Source: Pelosinus sp. IPA-1 (GTDB lineage Bacteria; Bacillota; Negativicutes; DSM-13327). Taken from it: a stretch of 64,000 nt of DNA. Of this stretch, positions 26,664 to 36,345 are shown one piece after another; position 1 is the stretch's first letter; each line of letters begins with the position of its first letter. The notes beneath the pieces were generated by a model. The model had not been told where the DNA came from and did not search any database. It saw nothing but the letters and a program-made list of their open reading frames with translations. The position numbers and the translations under genes are program-made. Where the stretch lies: the NCBI RefSeq assembly GCF_030269905.1, contig NZ_BSVC01000005.1:310001-374000 (forward strand), written 5' to 3'.

Positions 26664-26706
26664 CAAACAAAAAGCCGAGATACCTTTTACAGTTTAAGGG
26701 CTATAT
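26664..26706 (-). repeat. Right copy of the terminator-like repeat flanking the DUF2971 gene
   Basis: AACAAAAAGCCGAGATACCTT..TTACAG.TT.A.GGCTA aligns with 25462-25503 at roughly four out of five positions, same orientation. The hairpin is partly lost in this copy. The two copies enclose the DUF2971 gene and its promoter region. Confidence 0.6.
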
Positions 26707-26728
26707 TATTATATGTTCACCTAGATGC

Positions 26729-26758
26729 AAAAAAGCCTCCGCAATAACCTGCGGAGGC
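26729..26758 (-). terminator. Terminator of the XRE/peptidase/PIN operon
   Basis: Minus-strand GCCTCCGC...GCGGAGGC then TTTTTTGC, about 75 nt past the PIN-like gene. Confidence 0.85.
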
Positions 26759-26833
26759 TTAAATTATCCGAGTATGTAACCTTACGATATTAGTCCACCA
26801 GAAAAAATCTCGTTTACCAATTAGAGTATATTT

Positions 26834-27445
26834 TTACCTTCTACTAAATTTCTGTTTTAGTTGGTTTATTTTTTCTTCTAATTCTTGCTCTTTATGCTTT
26901 TCATTACGCCTATCCATTAATGATCTTTCTTGCTCAACTTTTTTAGAAATTTGTAATCTTTTTTTATCATCAACTATGACATTTCGAAGAGTATCATTCC
27001 AATTCCTAATCTCTAAATCAGGAAACTTTTTTGCTCCAAACCCGCCCTCCTGAAAAGCATTATCATTAGTCTTCATATAAGGAATAGCCAAATAATCTGC
27101 ATATATCGCGGATACAAATTCTCCTTTATTTTTATCAGGCTTACTAAAGCCCGCTGAAAAACCGATTTCTCGCAACTGTTGTTCAAGTATAGGTCTATCT
27201 TCAGAGAGAATATCTTTATTATAATAGATTACTACCACATTCTTGTTATCACGATATTTAATAAACTCTTCAGCAATTGCAGCATTCCCGCTATTCTTCC
27301 ATTTCATAATTTCATTTCCAACAACATCTGCAATAAATATTATAGGATGTAAATTAAAAAATTCTTTTAAACTATCCCCTAAGCATAAATTAACCCATAT
27401 GTCTGTATCACAAATCGGATGTTCTAAATAATCCTTATTGTCCAT
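26834..27445 (-). CDS. PIN-like nuclease domain protein (putative toxin or effector)
   Basis: 203 residues. Early motif ICDTDIWVNLCLG fits the first acidic strand of a PIN fold; later acidic residues appear in VVGNEIMKWK, in EFVSAIYADYLAIPYMKTND and in DNAFQEGG. The C-terminus is a long charged coiled coil (about 165-203). Overlaps the peptidase gene by 11 nt, so it is coupled to it. XRE-COG2856 (ImmA/IrrE)-PIN groupings are described among toxin-antitoxin-like loci. Assignment to PIN is by motif pattern only. Confidence 0.65.
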   Translation of the reverse strand: MDNKDYLEHPICDTDIWVNLCLGDSLKEFFNLHPIIFIADVVGNEIMKWKNSGNAAIAEEFIKYRDNKNVVVIYYNKDILSEDRPILEQQLREIGFSAGFSKPDKNKGEFVSAIYADYLAIPYMKTNDNAFQEGGFGAKKFPDLEIRNWNDTLRNVIVDDKKRLQISKKVEQERSLMDRRNEKHKEQELEEKINQLKQKFSRR

Positions 27446-28205
27446 GGTGATTACCTAGTCTCTCTACCATCTCTATCAACATTGAACATTTGTCTTGCGT
27501 TATGCGACCCTCGGATAGATTAAATTTAACATCCTCAAAAAAACGTGGCGAAAAATAAACTTCATTAGTCGGTTCAATCAATGCAGTATCTAGTCCAAGT
27601 CTTTTAGTTTTCTCCAAAAATTCTTGATGCCTATGCTTTCTTGAAAGTGCATATCGTACATTAAGGTCTTCTTTATGTTCTGGAAAAAGCTGAATCATTC
27701 TAGTAATCATTGCTGAATAACTTACCCCAAAGAAATGTTGCATTTGAATTAACTGATCATACTTAGCATATGCAATATTTATACCTTTTTCCGCAACATA
27801 TTCTCTAATTAATACTTCAGGCATCAATATACAACTAGCAAAGCAATCGGCCTTGTATTCATTTATATCGTTTTTCGCTTCACCTTCCATACTTATACTT
27901 ACTTGATTCGCATAAGCGTGGTAACATTCATGCCACAATGAAAAATTTTGTCTTCCAAGCACGTGTGCACTATTTATATAAATACAGTGATAGCCACTTT
28001 TCATTATGTGGAAGCCTGAAAGCTTATCCTCTGCCGAGGGAAATTTTAAAACAAAATACCCCAATTGTTCCTCGAGTAAGCCTAGAGTATTTTCTACTCT
28101 TTGACATTTAGGCATTTCTTTTTGCCTAAACTCTTGGACAATTGGGATAATCTCTTGATATGCACTATACTTTTCTTCATCCGTTAATTTTTTCTTGGAT
28201 TTCAA
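27435..28205 (-). CDS. ImmA/IrrE-family metallopeptidase
   Basis: About 256 residues, from a TTG six bases after GAGGTG; GTG three codons earlier is the alternative. The zinc motif is HECYH in FSLWHECYHAYAN, and the third ligand region is NEYKADCFASCILMP, both standard for COG2856. In phages and ICEs such peptidases cut the partner XRE repressor on a stress signal. Here the partner is the HTH gene 15 nt upstream and the likely regulated effector is the PIN-like gene downstream. Confidence 0.88.
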   Translation of the reverse strand: MKSKKKLTDEEKYSAYQEIIPIVQEFRQKEMPKCQRVENTLGLLEEQLGYFVLKFPSAEDKLSGFHIMKSGYHCIYINSAHVLGRQNFSLWHECYHAYANQVSISMEGEAKNDINEYKADCFASCILMPEVLIREYVAEKGINIAYAKYDQLIQMQHFFGVSYSAMITRMIQLFPEHKEDLNVRYALSRKHRHQEFLEKTKRLGLDTALIEPTNEVYFSPRFFEDVKFNLSEGRITQDKCSMLIEMVERLGNHHGQ

Positions 28206-28220
28206 AGAAAACACCTCATT

Positions 28221-28601
28221 TTACCTAGCGCCAATCTTATGCTGCATAATTATCTCATCAAAAATTTGATTAGCAAGCTCAACAGCAGCAATTGTTTTCT
28301 CGCTTATATCTAATGCCCTGAAACTTACACACTCCATATTTTCAGAATCAATTCGAAGAAGTTCTTCGATGCTAATACCCAGAATTACACTACAAGCTTT
28401 ATACATTAAATGATTAAAACTTCTTTTTGACTCTAAAATCCACTGTACAACTTTAGGTTGAATATTAAATTTACCTGAAAATTCTTCGATATCCAGACCT
28501 AACTCATTTTTCTTTTCCATAACCCTTTTACTCAATTCATAGCTCGTATAAGCGGGTCGTTGGCAATACTTTAAAGTAACATTATCCAACATAGTCCCCA
28601 T
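28221..28601 (-). CDS. XRE-like regulator, antitoxin/repressor of the peptidase-PIN operon
   Basis: 126 residues; SD AGGGTGAG. An HTH of XRE type (about 24-75): SKRVMEKKNELGLDIEEFSG, then NIQPKVVQWILESKRSFN, followed by LGISIEELLRID. The C-terminal helix region probably contacts the peptidase. First gene of the three-gene operon, reading inward from the attR end. Upstream (28625-28670) is an AT-rich stretch with TATAATAATATTATTATA-type symmetry that could be its operator. Confidence 0.75.
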   Translation of the reverse strand: MGTMLDNVTLKYCQRPAYTSYELSKRVMEKKNELGLDIEEFSGKFNIQPKVVQWILESKRSFNHLMYKACSVILGISIEELLRIDSENMECVSFRALDISEKTIAAVELANQIFDEIIMQHKIGAR

Positions 28602-28813
28602 TTTTGCTCACCCTACTTTCTACGCATTAAAATATATAATAATATTATTATATAATATAACACAATCTAATATTTGATACAATGTTTAAGTTACATAACA
28701 TTCCATTATATAGGAAAGTTTTACTACTCCTATACATTCCAAGCATCACCTTTTATAAACCCACTAAGTTCTTGAACTCTCACAGGTAAGACAAATTTAT
28801 TGTTATAAAAGTG

Positions 28814-28836
28814 TTTTGGTCACCATTTTGGTCACC
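28814..28836. repeat. Tandem TTTTGGTCACC arm-type repeats, right end
   Basis: TTTTGGTCACC at 28814-28824 and again at 28826-28836, same orientation as the pair at 15850-15872. Lies 38 bp inside attR. Confidence 0.65.
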
Positions 28837-28841
28837 TAACT

Positions 28842-28875
28842 AAAAAACGGTTCTAGCATAATCGCTAGAACCGTT
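28842..28875 (-). terminator. Terminator of tRNA-Gly
   Basis: Minus-strand AACGGTTCTAGC-GATTAT-GCTAGAACCGTT then TTTTAG, directly after the tRNA. Being on the element side of attR, it was supplied by the element. Confidence 0.85.
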
Positions 28876-28928
28876 GAATTTACTGGAGCGGGTGAAGAGA
28901 TTCGAACTCTCGACCCACGGCTTGGGAA
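28874..28928 (-). repeat. attR: 55-bp repeat within tRNA-Gly
   Basis: Exact copy of 15682-15736. It covers the 3' half of tRNA-Gly from the anticodon loop to the CCA end plus ten bases beyond, so integration rebuilt an intact tRNA. Confidence 0.92.
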
Positions 28929-28958
28929 GCCGGTACTCTACCACTGAGCTACACCCGC
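28884..28958 (-). tRNA. tRNA-Gly (CCC)
   Basis: 75 nt, minus strand, encoded CCA. Acceptor stem GCGGGTG/CACCCGC, D-arm TAGCTCAGTGGTAGA, T-arm GAGAGTTCGAATCTC. The anticodon loop TTCCCAA gives CCC. Serves as the attachment site of the element. Confidence 0.95.
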
Positions 28959-29157
28959 TTAAGATTGTATGGCTAGGAATGATTCATAAGAGTATCTTAC
29001 ATACAGATAAGTTAACTATCTGCTTCCTAACGCTATTAAGTATAACATATAACGGTAGTGAAGGCAAGTAGCCTACTACCTGTCCAGCTCGCTTTATAGT
29101 GCCAATTTTTCACTACTTGAAAGTCCACGACCATAGGGTTAACGTAAGAATACACAA

Positions 29158-30747
29158 TCAAACCTCTTCCGTAGGTAGGTGAGAAAGAAGAGTCTTTTGA
29201 CTTTTTTCTTCTACTTTTACTGAACCTCCGCCTTTTATGAGTAAAGCTGGAATGATACCTGCTGCGCATAACATGGCTGTAATCAAAAATACATCTTGGA
29301 ATGCAGTTACGGATGCTTGACTTGCAACCATCCCCTTCATCGTCATTAATGCCGCTGTATATGCTTCATTAGCAGACATCCCACTGTGTATGAATCCGGC
29401 TTTCAGTGTAGATAATACACCCATAGCAGTATCAGAACTAGCAGTAATTGAATTTGCATATATCTGATTATGAAATTCTTGCCGGCTATTTAAGAGTGTT
29501 CCTATAATAGCCACACCAACACTGCCGCCTATATTTTTAAATAGATTAAACACTCCAGCGCCGACACCAATCTTATCTTTAGGTAGAGTACTCATAACTC
29601 CATTAGAAAGAGGGGACATGGTTAACGCTAAGCCTACACCCATGAGAACTAAGCGCCAGGCAATATTGATATAGGCCGTTCTTTCATCTAAATAATGAAA
29701 GGAATATAAGGACACTGTAATGATTGCCATACCAGCACTTGCTGGTATCTTAGATCCAACAGCATCGGCCAGTTTACCGCCTACTGGCGCTAGTAACACC
29801 ATAGATCCTACCATAGGCAGTAAAGACACACCAGCTTTTATCGCCGTATATCCTAAGACATTACGCAAGTAGAAAGGCAGTAAAAACATTCCACCATACA
29901 AAGCCATAAAGGATAGAAATCCAACAATATTGGAAACAGTAAAGGTTGCGTTCTTGAATAAGCCTAAATCCACTAATGGAAATTCGATAGTATTTTCAAT
30001 GTAAATAAAAAAAGTCATTGCTAGGATGGAAATGGTTAAAATGCTTGTAATATAGAATGATGTCCAGCCTTCTTTAGATCCTTGGTTTAATGCCACCAAT
30101 AGACTACCCAAACTGACGATAATTAACATCGCACCAAGATAGTCAATCTTTGGAGAATCAGAAGAAACCTTGGATTCTTTCAAAACATACACACTAAGAA
30201 CTAATCCGACGATTGCAATTGGAATAATCGAATAAAAAAGCAATCGCCAATCAAGATGTTCAATAATATAACCACCAATGGTTGGTCCAAGGGCACTGCC
30301 GCTTGCCGCCAGTGCTCCCCACATTCCAAGAGCCTGACCACGTTCACTCGCTGGAAAAGCATCTGATACAATAGCCATGGCATTAGGAAATAATAAGCCT
30401 GCACCAATGCCTTGCATCACTCGAAAGGCAATGATTGTTGTACTACTCCAAGCCAGTCCTACTAGCAAAGTGGCTATGGTAAAAGTACTTACACCGGCAA
30501 TGTACATTTTTTTGCGCCCAAACTGATCACCCAGCTTTCCCATAACTGGTAGCATGGATCCATAAGGCAGCATATAAGATAAAGATACCCAGACAACGGA
30601 GTCCATAGTAAAACCAAAAGCTTGCATAATATTTGGTAGTGCAATATTAATTGCACTACTTACGTAGCCACTAAGAATAGTACCAACACATACGGTAAAC
30701 AGTACCATGTATTTATTCGGCTGCATTGAATCCAAAGTAGCTTCCAT
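29158..30747 (-). CDS. MFS multidrug transporter, DHA2 (EmrB/QacA) family, 14 TM
   Basis: 529 residues from the ATG with GAGGTG six bases before. Fourteen-helix major-facilitator pump: LSGYVSSAINIALPNIMQAF (TM1), GKLGDQFGRKKMYI (motif A), and GSALGPTIGGYI (motif C of drug/proton antiporters). It works with the HlyD-family adaptor encoded 10 nt upstream to export drugs across both membranes of a diderm cell. Third gene of the padR-hlyD-MFS operon. Confidence 0.93.
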   Translation of the reverse strand: MEATLDSMQPNKYMVLFTVCVGTILSGYVSSAINIALPNIMQAFGFTMDSVVWVSLSYMLPYGSMLPVMGKLGDQFGRKKMYIAGVSTFTIATLLVGLAWSSTTIIAFRVMQGIGAGLLFPNAMAIVSDAFPASERGQALGMWGALAASGSALGPTIGGYIIEHLDWRLLFYSIIPIAIVGLVLSVYVLKESKVSSDSPKIDYLGAMLIIVSLGSLLVALNQGSKEGWTSFYITSILTISILAMTFFIYIENTIEFPLVDLGLFKNATFTVSNIVGFLSFMALYGGMFLLPFYLRNVLGYTAIKAGVSLLPMVGSMVLLAPVGGKLADAVGSKIPASAGMAIITVSLYSFHYLDERTAYINIAWRLVLMGVGLALTMSPLSNGVMSTLPKDKIGVGAGVFNLFKNIGGSVGVAIIGTLLNSRQEFHNQIYANSITASSDTAMGVLSTLKAGFIHSGMSANEAYTAALMTMKGMVASQASVTAFQDVFLITAMLCAAGIIPALLIKGGGSVKVEEKSQKTLLSHLPTEEV

Positions 30748-30757
30748 GACTTTCACC

Positions 30758-31777
30758 TCAATTAACAGAAATAGCAATCGATGCAGACATACCTGGCTTT
30801 AATACATATTCTCCTGCATCAAGGGCTTTAATTTTGATGGGTAGGCGTTGAGTTACTTTAGTAAAATTACCAGACGTATTTTCCCCTGACAACAGGGCAA
30901 ACTGAGAGCCAGCTGCTGAGCCGACTTCCATTACTTCGCCTTTAAATTTTTTTCCTGGATAGGCATCAATCGCTACTTCTACATTTTCACCAACTTGTAC
31001 CTTACCAATGTATGTTTCCTCAATATTGGCAGCCACCCATACATCATTTAGATCGGTAATATTAAACAGGGGCTGTCCAACAGAAACAATTTCTCCCGGG
31101 TCGATGGACTTTACCGCAATCACTCCTGCTACAGAGGCACGAATTGTAGTATTATCCAATTGTAATTGTGCATTCTTCAATGCCGCTGCTGCTTGCTCCA
31201 CCTGAGCCTCAGCGACTTGAATATCTTCTGCTCTTGATCCCTCTGCCGCCAAGTCATAACCTTGCACTGTTCCGTCATATTGTGCCTTTGCAACTGCTAA
31301 GGCTGTCTGAGCGGCATCTCTTTGTTGGGCCGATAAGGCTCCTTGATTATATAGCAGCAAACTTCGGTCCGAATTATTCTTGGCATTTTCTAGATTAGCT
31401 TCTGCTTGTGCGGCCGCCGCACTCGCCTGAGCAACCTGTTGTGGCCTACTACCAGCTTTTATTCCCGCAAGTTTAGCTTGCGCAGCCGTTAGGTTAGCTT
31501 TCGCTTGAGCCACTTGTACTTCAATTTCTGCACTTTCCACTTTGGCAAGGATCTGCCCTGCTTGCACATTGTCCCCTTCCTTAACTGCTATCGTTTCAAT
31601 GCGTCCTGGAACTTTTGTGCTAATGCTTGCAATGGTCCCTTTCACACGTGCATCATCTGTAGATACAATTTTACCAGACCTGATCCACCACCAGATACCA
31701 CCAGCTGCTAGAATTGCTATTATGATTACCACAACTAATACTATTTTGTTTTTGCTTATTTTTGCTTTCTCAGTCAT
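30758..31777 (-). CDS. HlyD/EmrA-family membrane fusion protein
   Basis: 339 residues from the ATG behind AAGGAAGGATT. One N-terminal TM helix (about 10-32), lipoyl half-motif DDARVKGTIASISTKVPGRI, a long alanine-rich coiled-coil hairpin (about 80-200), second lipoyl half (NTTIRASVAGVIAVKSIDPG) and a beta-barrel. EmrA-type adaptor partner of the DHA2 pump. Its presence fits a cell with an outer membrane. Confidence 0.92.
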   Translation of the reverse strand: MTEKAKISKNKIVLVVVIIIAILAAGGIWWWIRSGKIVSTDDARVKGTIASISTKVPGRIETIAVKEGDNVQAGQILAKVESAEIEVQVAQAKANLTAAQAKLAGIKAGSRPQQVAQASAAAAQAEANLENAKNNSDRSLLLYNQGALSAQQRDAAQTALAVAKAQYDGTVQGYDLAAEGSRAEDIQVAEAQVEQAAAALKNAQLQLDNTTIRASVAGVIAVKSIDPGEIVSVGQPLFNITDLNDVWVAANIEETYIGKVQVGENVEVAIDAYPGKKFKGEVMEVGSAAGSQFALLSGENTSGNFTKVTQRLPIKIKALDAGEYVLKPGMSASIAISVN

Positions 31778-31801
31778 CGTAATCCTTCCTTTCAAAAAAA
31801 A

Positions 31802-32164
31802 CTAATAGAGCTGCAAGTCTTCACGCAAGATAGCGATCTTTCTTTCTCTCTGTGCAAAATTTTCTTTCACTTTATCTTCTAAAACCGAAATCAATGAAGA
31901 GCCCGCATCAGTAATAGTATAGATACGTTTGCTACGGGTCCCTGGATTATCCCACTCTCCAGTAATATAACCGTCTTCCTCCAATCTACGTAGTAAGGGG
32001 TATAAAGCATTTGGGTTAGGGGTGAGTAGATCTTGCGTTCGTTCCTTAATTTCCGTTGCTATTTTGTTGCCATGTGCTGGCTCATTCTGCAGTATTTTAA
32101 GGATATACAATCCCGTAATAATCTTAACCCCTGTTTTATACTCATCACTCTTTGATGTCATCAT
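31802..32164 (-). CDS. PadR-family transcriptional regulator
   Basis: 120 residues from the ATG pair behind AAGGAGAAA; the longest frame adds 48 unlikely residues from AT-rich upstream DNA. Winged helix: LYILKILQNEPAHGNKIATE, then LTPNPNALYPLLRRLEEDGY and the wing RSKRIYTITDAG. PadR proteins usually repress an adjacent efflux operon and are released by the pump's substrates; here the operon follows in 24 nt. Confidence 0.9.
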   Translation of the reverse strand: MMTSKSDEYKTGVKIITGLYILKILQNEPAHGNKIATEIKERTQDLLTPNPNALYPLLRRLEEDGYITGEWDNPGTRSKRIYTITDAGSSLISVLEDKVKENFAQRERKIAILREDLQLY

Positions 32165-32365
32165 TTTTCTCCTTAATACCTTATAAATAATATTATTATT
32201 TTTAATATAGTTAATTATAACAACACATAATACCAAAAACAATACGAGAAACTGGCATAAAAGCGAGCTTGCTCGGCCGTCTACCATAATCCCCCATAGC
32301 GATAGCATTACTAGGTTAAATCACTTAGCTAAGAGAAATTCTTCTATGCATTTATTTCCAATAAA

Positions 32366-32401
32366 AAAAGTCCTGTTTTCTAAGAAAACAGGACTTTTTA
32401 T
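32366..32401. terminator. Bidirectional terminator between padR and the MCP gene
   Basis: AAAAAGTCCTGTTTTC-TAAG-AAAACAGGACTTTTTA. Confidence 0.92.
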
Positions 32402-32427
32402 TAGGCATTAAATTAATAATACTGCTA

Positions 32428-34128
32428 TTACACTTTAAATTTCTTAACAATTCCCATCATGTCTGTCGCCAAATGAGCTAAATTGTCAGCATTCTGGTTA
32501 ATCTCCAACATGCCGGCACTTTGTTCCTCAGCCGATGCAGCCGCAGTTCCAGAGTTGTCCGATGTTTTTTGAGCTACGAGGCTAATATTCTCTACACTTA
32601 CTACCATAGTTTGTGTGCCCCTCGCGGTTTCATCAACAGCTACTGCGATTTGCTCCACGCCCGTCTTTACTCCCTCCAGTTTCTCAATAATAATTTTAAA
32701 TCCTTCTTGCGTTGTTACAGCAGATTCCTTACCTTTGAGAACTTCTTGGTTCGCTTTACCGACGGAGGCAACAGCAAAATTAATTTCTTCACTCATTTTT
32801 ATAATGATTTCTGCAATATCCTTAGTAGCAGTAGCGCTTTGCTCTGCCAATTTCCGTACTTCATCTGCTACTACTGCAAAGCCTCGACCAGCCTCACCAG
32901 CTCGTGCTGCTTCAATGGCTGCGTTAAGGGCCAGCAAATTAGTTTGGGCAGCAATTCCATTAATTACATCAACAATACCCTTGATCTTTTCTGAACCCTG
33001 GGATAAGTTAGTTGTCACAATTGTTATCTCATTCATTGATTGATTAATATATTCGTTTTGATTTACTACTTCTGCCAGCATTTCCATCCCCTTGCCAGCT
33101 TCTTTTACTGCATTTTGCGTACTAAGATTCACTTCGGCGGCTCCAGCACTAATTTCTTCCGAACCTGCTGAGATTTCCTCTAAGGTAGCCGAAATATTAC
33201 TAATGTTATCCGCATTTTGAATAGCGCCGGCAGCAATTCCACTTATACTTTGTGCCACTGTCTCTACAGCTTTTACATGTTCAGAAACCGTCGCGCTTAA
33301 CTCTTCACTAGACGCCGCTAAGGTCTGGCTATTATCTGCGATTTGGCGAACAAAGGATTTAAGTGACTGACGCATTTCATTTATTACAAGACCCATATCA
33401 CCAATCTCGTCATTATGGGCTGGAATTAAATCTTTGCCTAGCAGGTCTAGTTTACCCACTTGTGACAAATCTCTACTAATAGTCCCTAGTCTTTTTGCCA
33501 TATTGCCACTATACCAATATACTACTCCAATAACCAATAGGATTATGGCAATACTGCTTGTGGTCGCTATGTTACGGCTGGTTTTAGAGGATTCCACCAC
33601 CGCCATACCGCTTTGATCTAAATATTTCTTTTGCATCTCGGACAACTGTAGAAAATTTTCATCAATTTCCTGTACCATGGTTCTTCCTTCACCCGCTACT
33701 TGAAGCCAACGCGGGTCATTCGCCTTACGAGCAGGAAATAATCTCGTATCTGCATATACCATATACTGATTTAACGCTTTTTCTAGTTTTTCAGCCTTTT
33801 CTCGAGCTTCTGGTAATACTAACTGAGGTTTAACCTCCTTTACCATTGCTAAACTTTTAGCTATTTTATCTCGATAGCCCTGCTCATAGGCGGCACCATC
33901 GGGATAAAATAAATATCCCCGCATATCAAGAAGGGCTCTGGTAAATTCAGTGTGTGCGTTTTTTACTGTAACTAATCTTACTGATGTCTGAGTCACAATG
34001 ATTTCTGCCTCATTACCTGCTTGTCTAAATTCATATAATGTATAACCCAGCACAAGCAGCAATAAAGCCGCTACCACTGTAAACATACCAGCTAGCTGTA
34101 GCCGGATCGGAAAACGTTTTTTTTCCAT
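32428..34128 (-). CDS. Methyl-accepting chemotaxis protein (paralogue 1)
   Basis: 566 residues from the ATG behind GGGAGG. TM1 (about 10-30), a small helical periplasmic sensor (about 35-180) containing [22 protein letters not shown]2 (about 190-210), HAMP with [16 protein letters not shown], and a signalling domain with [20 protein letters not shown]. The sensor is of four-helix-bundle type, so the ligand differs from that of the MCP at 1050. Paralogous to the gene at 34317. Confidence 0.93.
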   Translation of the reverse strand: MEKKRFPIRLQLAGMFTVVAALLLLVLGYTLYEFRQAGNEAEIIVTQTSVRLVTVKNAHTEFTRALLDMRGYLFYPDGAAYEQGYRDKIAKSLAMVKEVKPQLVLPEAREKAEKLEKALNQYMVYADTRLFPARKANDPRWLQVAGEGRTMVQEIDENFLQLSEMQKKYLDQSGMAVVESSKTSRNIATTSSIAIILLVIGVVYWYSGNMAKRLGTISRDLSQVGKLDLLGKDLIPAHNDEIGDMGLVINEMRQSLKSFVRQIADNSQTLAASSEELSATVSEHVKAVETVAQSISGIAAGAIQNADNISNISATLEEISAGSEEISAGAAEVNLSTQNAVKEAGKGMEMLAEVVNQNEYINQSMNEITIVTTNLSQGSEKIKGIVDVINGIAAQTNLLALNAAIEAARAGEAGRGFAVVADEVRKLAEQSATATKDIAEIIIKMSEEINFAVASVGKANQEVLKGKESAVTTQEGFKIIIEKLEGVKTGVEQIAVAVDETARGTQTMVVSVENISLVAQKTSDNSGTAAASAEEQSAGMLEINQNADNLAHLATDMMGIVKKFKV

Positions 34129-34246
34129 CTTATAACCTCCCATTTTTTTAGATATATGTAATATTCTAGTTGATCATCATAGTTGTCTTTCTACTTTTAT
34201 CTTGCAAATTCCTTCTTATTTCGACAATTCTTGAAGTATACTTTAC

Positions 34247-34295
34247 CTACAAAATAGGAACTCCACCAAAGATTGGCGAAGTTCCTATTTTGTAG
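34247..34295. terminator. Long inverted repeat between the two MCP genes
   Basis: CTACAAAATAGGAACT and AGTTCCTATTTTGTAG, 16-bp perfect arms, 17-nt loop. Likely terminator for the upstream MCP gene, readable from either side. Confidence 0.75.
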
Positions 34296-34316
34296 TATTC
34301 AAACTTGAATATCTTT

Positions 34317-36014
34317 CTACACTTTAAATTTTTTAACAATATCCATCATTTCAGTTGCCAATTGAGCTAACCTTGCAGCATTGGTATCAATTTCATGCAT
34401 GCCAGCTGTTTGTTCTTCTGCTGATGCAGCTACAGCCTCAGAGCTTGATGAGGTTTCATTAGCAACCACACTAATGTTCTCCACGCTGCTTACTACTGTT
34501 TGAATTCCTTGGGAAGTTTCATTTACAGCTGCTGCAATATGAGTAATCCCTTCTTTTACCGCTTCCATTTTTTCAATAATTACATGGAAGCCTTTTTGTG
34601 TTGTAATAGTAGAGTTTTGCCCTTTTTCTACCTCTTTGTTGGCTTTTTCAACTGTAGTGACAGCAAAGTTTATTTCGTTACCCATGTTATGTATAATTTT
34701 AGCAATTTCGTCAGTTGCGCCAGCACTTTGTTCTGCCAACTTACGCACTTCTTCGGCTACCACTGCAAAACCACGACCAGCTTCACCAGCACGTGCTGCT
34801 TCTATCGCGGCATTTAGTGCTAGAAGATTTGTTTGCGCGGCAATACTATTAATCAAATCAACAATTCCTTTGATTTTTGCAGAGCCTTGATCCAATTTCG
34901 TTGTAACAATTGTAATTTCACTCATAGATTGGTTAATTGATTCATTCTGGGCAACTACCTGTGTAAGCATTTCCATGCCCTTGGCAGCCTCATTGACTGC
35001 ATTTTGAGCGCTGGTACTGACTTCAGACGTACTCGCATTGATTTCTTCAGAGCTTGCGGATATTTCCTCCATGGTTGCAGAAATATTACTAATGTTATCG
35101 GCATTCTGAGATGCCCCTGCTGCAATATTGGTTACGCTTTCTGCGACTGTTTCTACCGCCCTCAATTGTTCGCTAACAGAGTCACTTAGTTGTCCACTTG
35201 TCGAGGTTAAAACTTGACTACTGCCAACAATCTGAGAGACGAAACCTTTAAGGGCTTTTTTCATTTCAATAATGATAAGACCCATATCACCAATTTCGTC
35301 ATTGCGCGTAGGATACACATCTTTTCCTGTTAGATTAAGGTTGCCAACTTCAGCTAGTTCAGCACTGATAGTTCTGAGGCGTTTTGCCAAATTCCGACTA
35401 TACCATACGGCTAGTACAATCACCAATAAAGAAACTATGCTGCTGATCGCCAAGGCAATAATTCCATCTTGACTTGTCGCAGCAAGTAATGTGGAACTCC
35501 TCTCATCTAGGTACTTTTGCTGCAGTTGATCAACTTTAGCAAATTGATCCTCAATCTCTTTTACCAACTGCCGTCCCTGTGTTGTAAGGTTGGTTAAATT
35601 AGGATCTTTTGCTTTCTTGCCCGCAATTACTTTGTCACCAAGTACTACATAATCATCAACTAATTTTGCTAGTTTTTCCCCTTCGACTTTTGTATCACCC
35701 ATTGTAGACATGCTATCATACTTTTTTACCAGTTCGCTACTCTTTTTTATCTTATCTCGGTATCCCTGTTCATAGGCAGCACCGTCTGGATAGAATAAAT
35801 ACCCTCGCATATCTAAAAGGGCTCCGGTAAATTCCAATTGTCCGGATTTAACAAGATTTCCCCTTGTGACGGTATGCTTTACTATTGCTTCAGTTACTTG
35901 TCCACTATCCCTCAATTTAAACACAGTAAAGCTTAAGATAGATACTAATAGAATAATGACCAAAATAAACATACCCGTAAGTTGCATTACAATCGGCATT
36001 CTTTTTTTATCCAT
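34317..36014 (-). CDS. Methyl-accepting chemotaxis protein (paralogue 2)
   Basis: 565 residues from the ATG behind GGAGGTT. Same layout as paralogue 1: TM, four-helix-type sensor, TM, HAMP ([17 protein letters not shown]), signalling hairpin. The sensor segment [20 protein letters not shown] and its continuation are identical to paralogue 1 over about 25 residues, while the rest of the sensor has diverged. This suggests a conserved functional surface or recent duplication with gene conversion. Each gene has its own terminator and SD. Confidence 0.93.
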   Translation of the reverse strand: MDKKRMPIVMQLTGMFILVIILLVSILSFTVFKLRDSGQVTEAIVKHTVTRGNLVKSGQLEFTGALLDMRGYLFYPDGAAYEQGYRDKIKKSSELVKKYDSMSTMGDTKVEGEKLAKLVDDYVVLGDKVIAGKKAKDPNLTNLTTQGRQLVKEIEDQFAKVDQLQQKYLDERSSTLLAATSQDGIIALAISSIVSLLVIVLAVWYSRNLAKRLRTISAELAEVGNLNLTGKDVYPTRNDEIGDMGLIIIEMKKALKGFVSQIVGSSQVLTSTSGQLSDSVSEQLRAVETVAESVTNIAAGASQNADNISNISATMEEISASSEEINASTSEVSTSAQNAVNEAAKGMEMLTQVVAQNESINQSMSEITIVTTKLDQGSAKIKGIVDLINSIAAQTNLLALNAAIEAARAGEAGRGFAVVAEEVRKLAEQSAGATDEIAKIIHNMGNEINFAVTTVEKANKEVEKGQNSTITTQKGFHVIIEKMEAVKEGITHIAAAVNETSQGIQTVVSSVENISVVANETSSSSEAVAASAEEQTAGMHEIDTNAARLAQLATEMMDIVKKFKV

Positions 36015-36139
36015 AACAACCTCCACCTTTATAAAAAATCGGAAAACTCATTATTTTCCATTTTATTAGTACATTCTATGCCTTATCTTTATATTCCTTC
36101 AAACATTTCCCTTTTTAGACAAAATATCACTTTATATAC

Positions 36140-36170
36140 TAAAAAGCCTCATGCTAAACGCATGAGGCTC
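36140..36170 (-). terminator. Terminator of the tRNA cluster
   Basis: Minus-strand AGCCTCATG-CGTTTAG-CATGAGGCT then TTTTAG, 13 nt past the last tRNA. Confidence 0.9.
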
Positions 36171-36182
36171 ATGTTACAAATA

Positions 36183-36258
<76 letters not shown>

Positions 36259-36264
36259 ATATTT

Positions 36265-36339
36265 TGGTGACCCGTGGGGGAATCGAACCCCCGTTATCGC
36301 CGTGAAAGGGCGGTGTCTTGACCGCTTGACCAACGGGCC
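36265..36339 (-). tRNA. tRNA-Glu (TTC), copy 2
   Basis: 75 nt with CCA; acceptor GGCCCGT/ACGGGTC; anticodon loop CTTTCAC gives TTC. Identical to 36686-36760. Confidence 0.95.
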
Positions 36340-36345
36340 GTAAAA

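Larger units (their letters stand above)
15682..28928. mobile_element. Integrated, apparently defective prophage-like element at tRNA-Gly(CCC)
   Basis: 13.2 kb between two 55-bp direct repeats, one inside an intact tRNA-Gly. Contents in order: integrase, repressor/operator region with a membrane protein, DNA-binding protein, truncated phage gene pieces, tape measure protein, several phage-type hypothetical genes, an excisionase-like gene, a DUF2971 gene, and an XRE/peptidase/PIN operon. I see no portal, large terminase, capsid protease, lysis or replication module, so it looks like a remnant or a satellite that carries cargo. The edge is precise; internal decay is evident. Confidence 0.85.

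Noticed and set aside
28874-29071. Plus-strand frame beginning in the tRNA-Gly region
   Set aside because: It reads the complement of the tRNA and its flank; a common artefact at tRNA genes.
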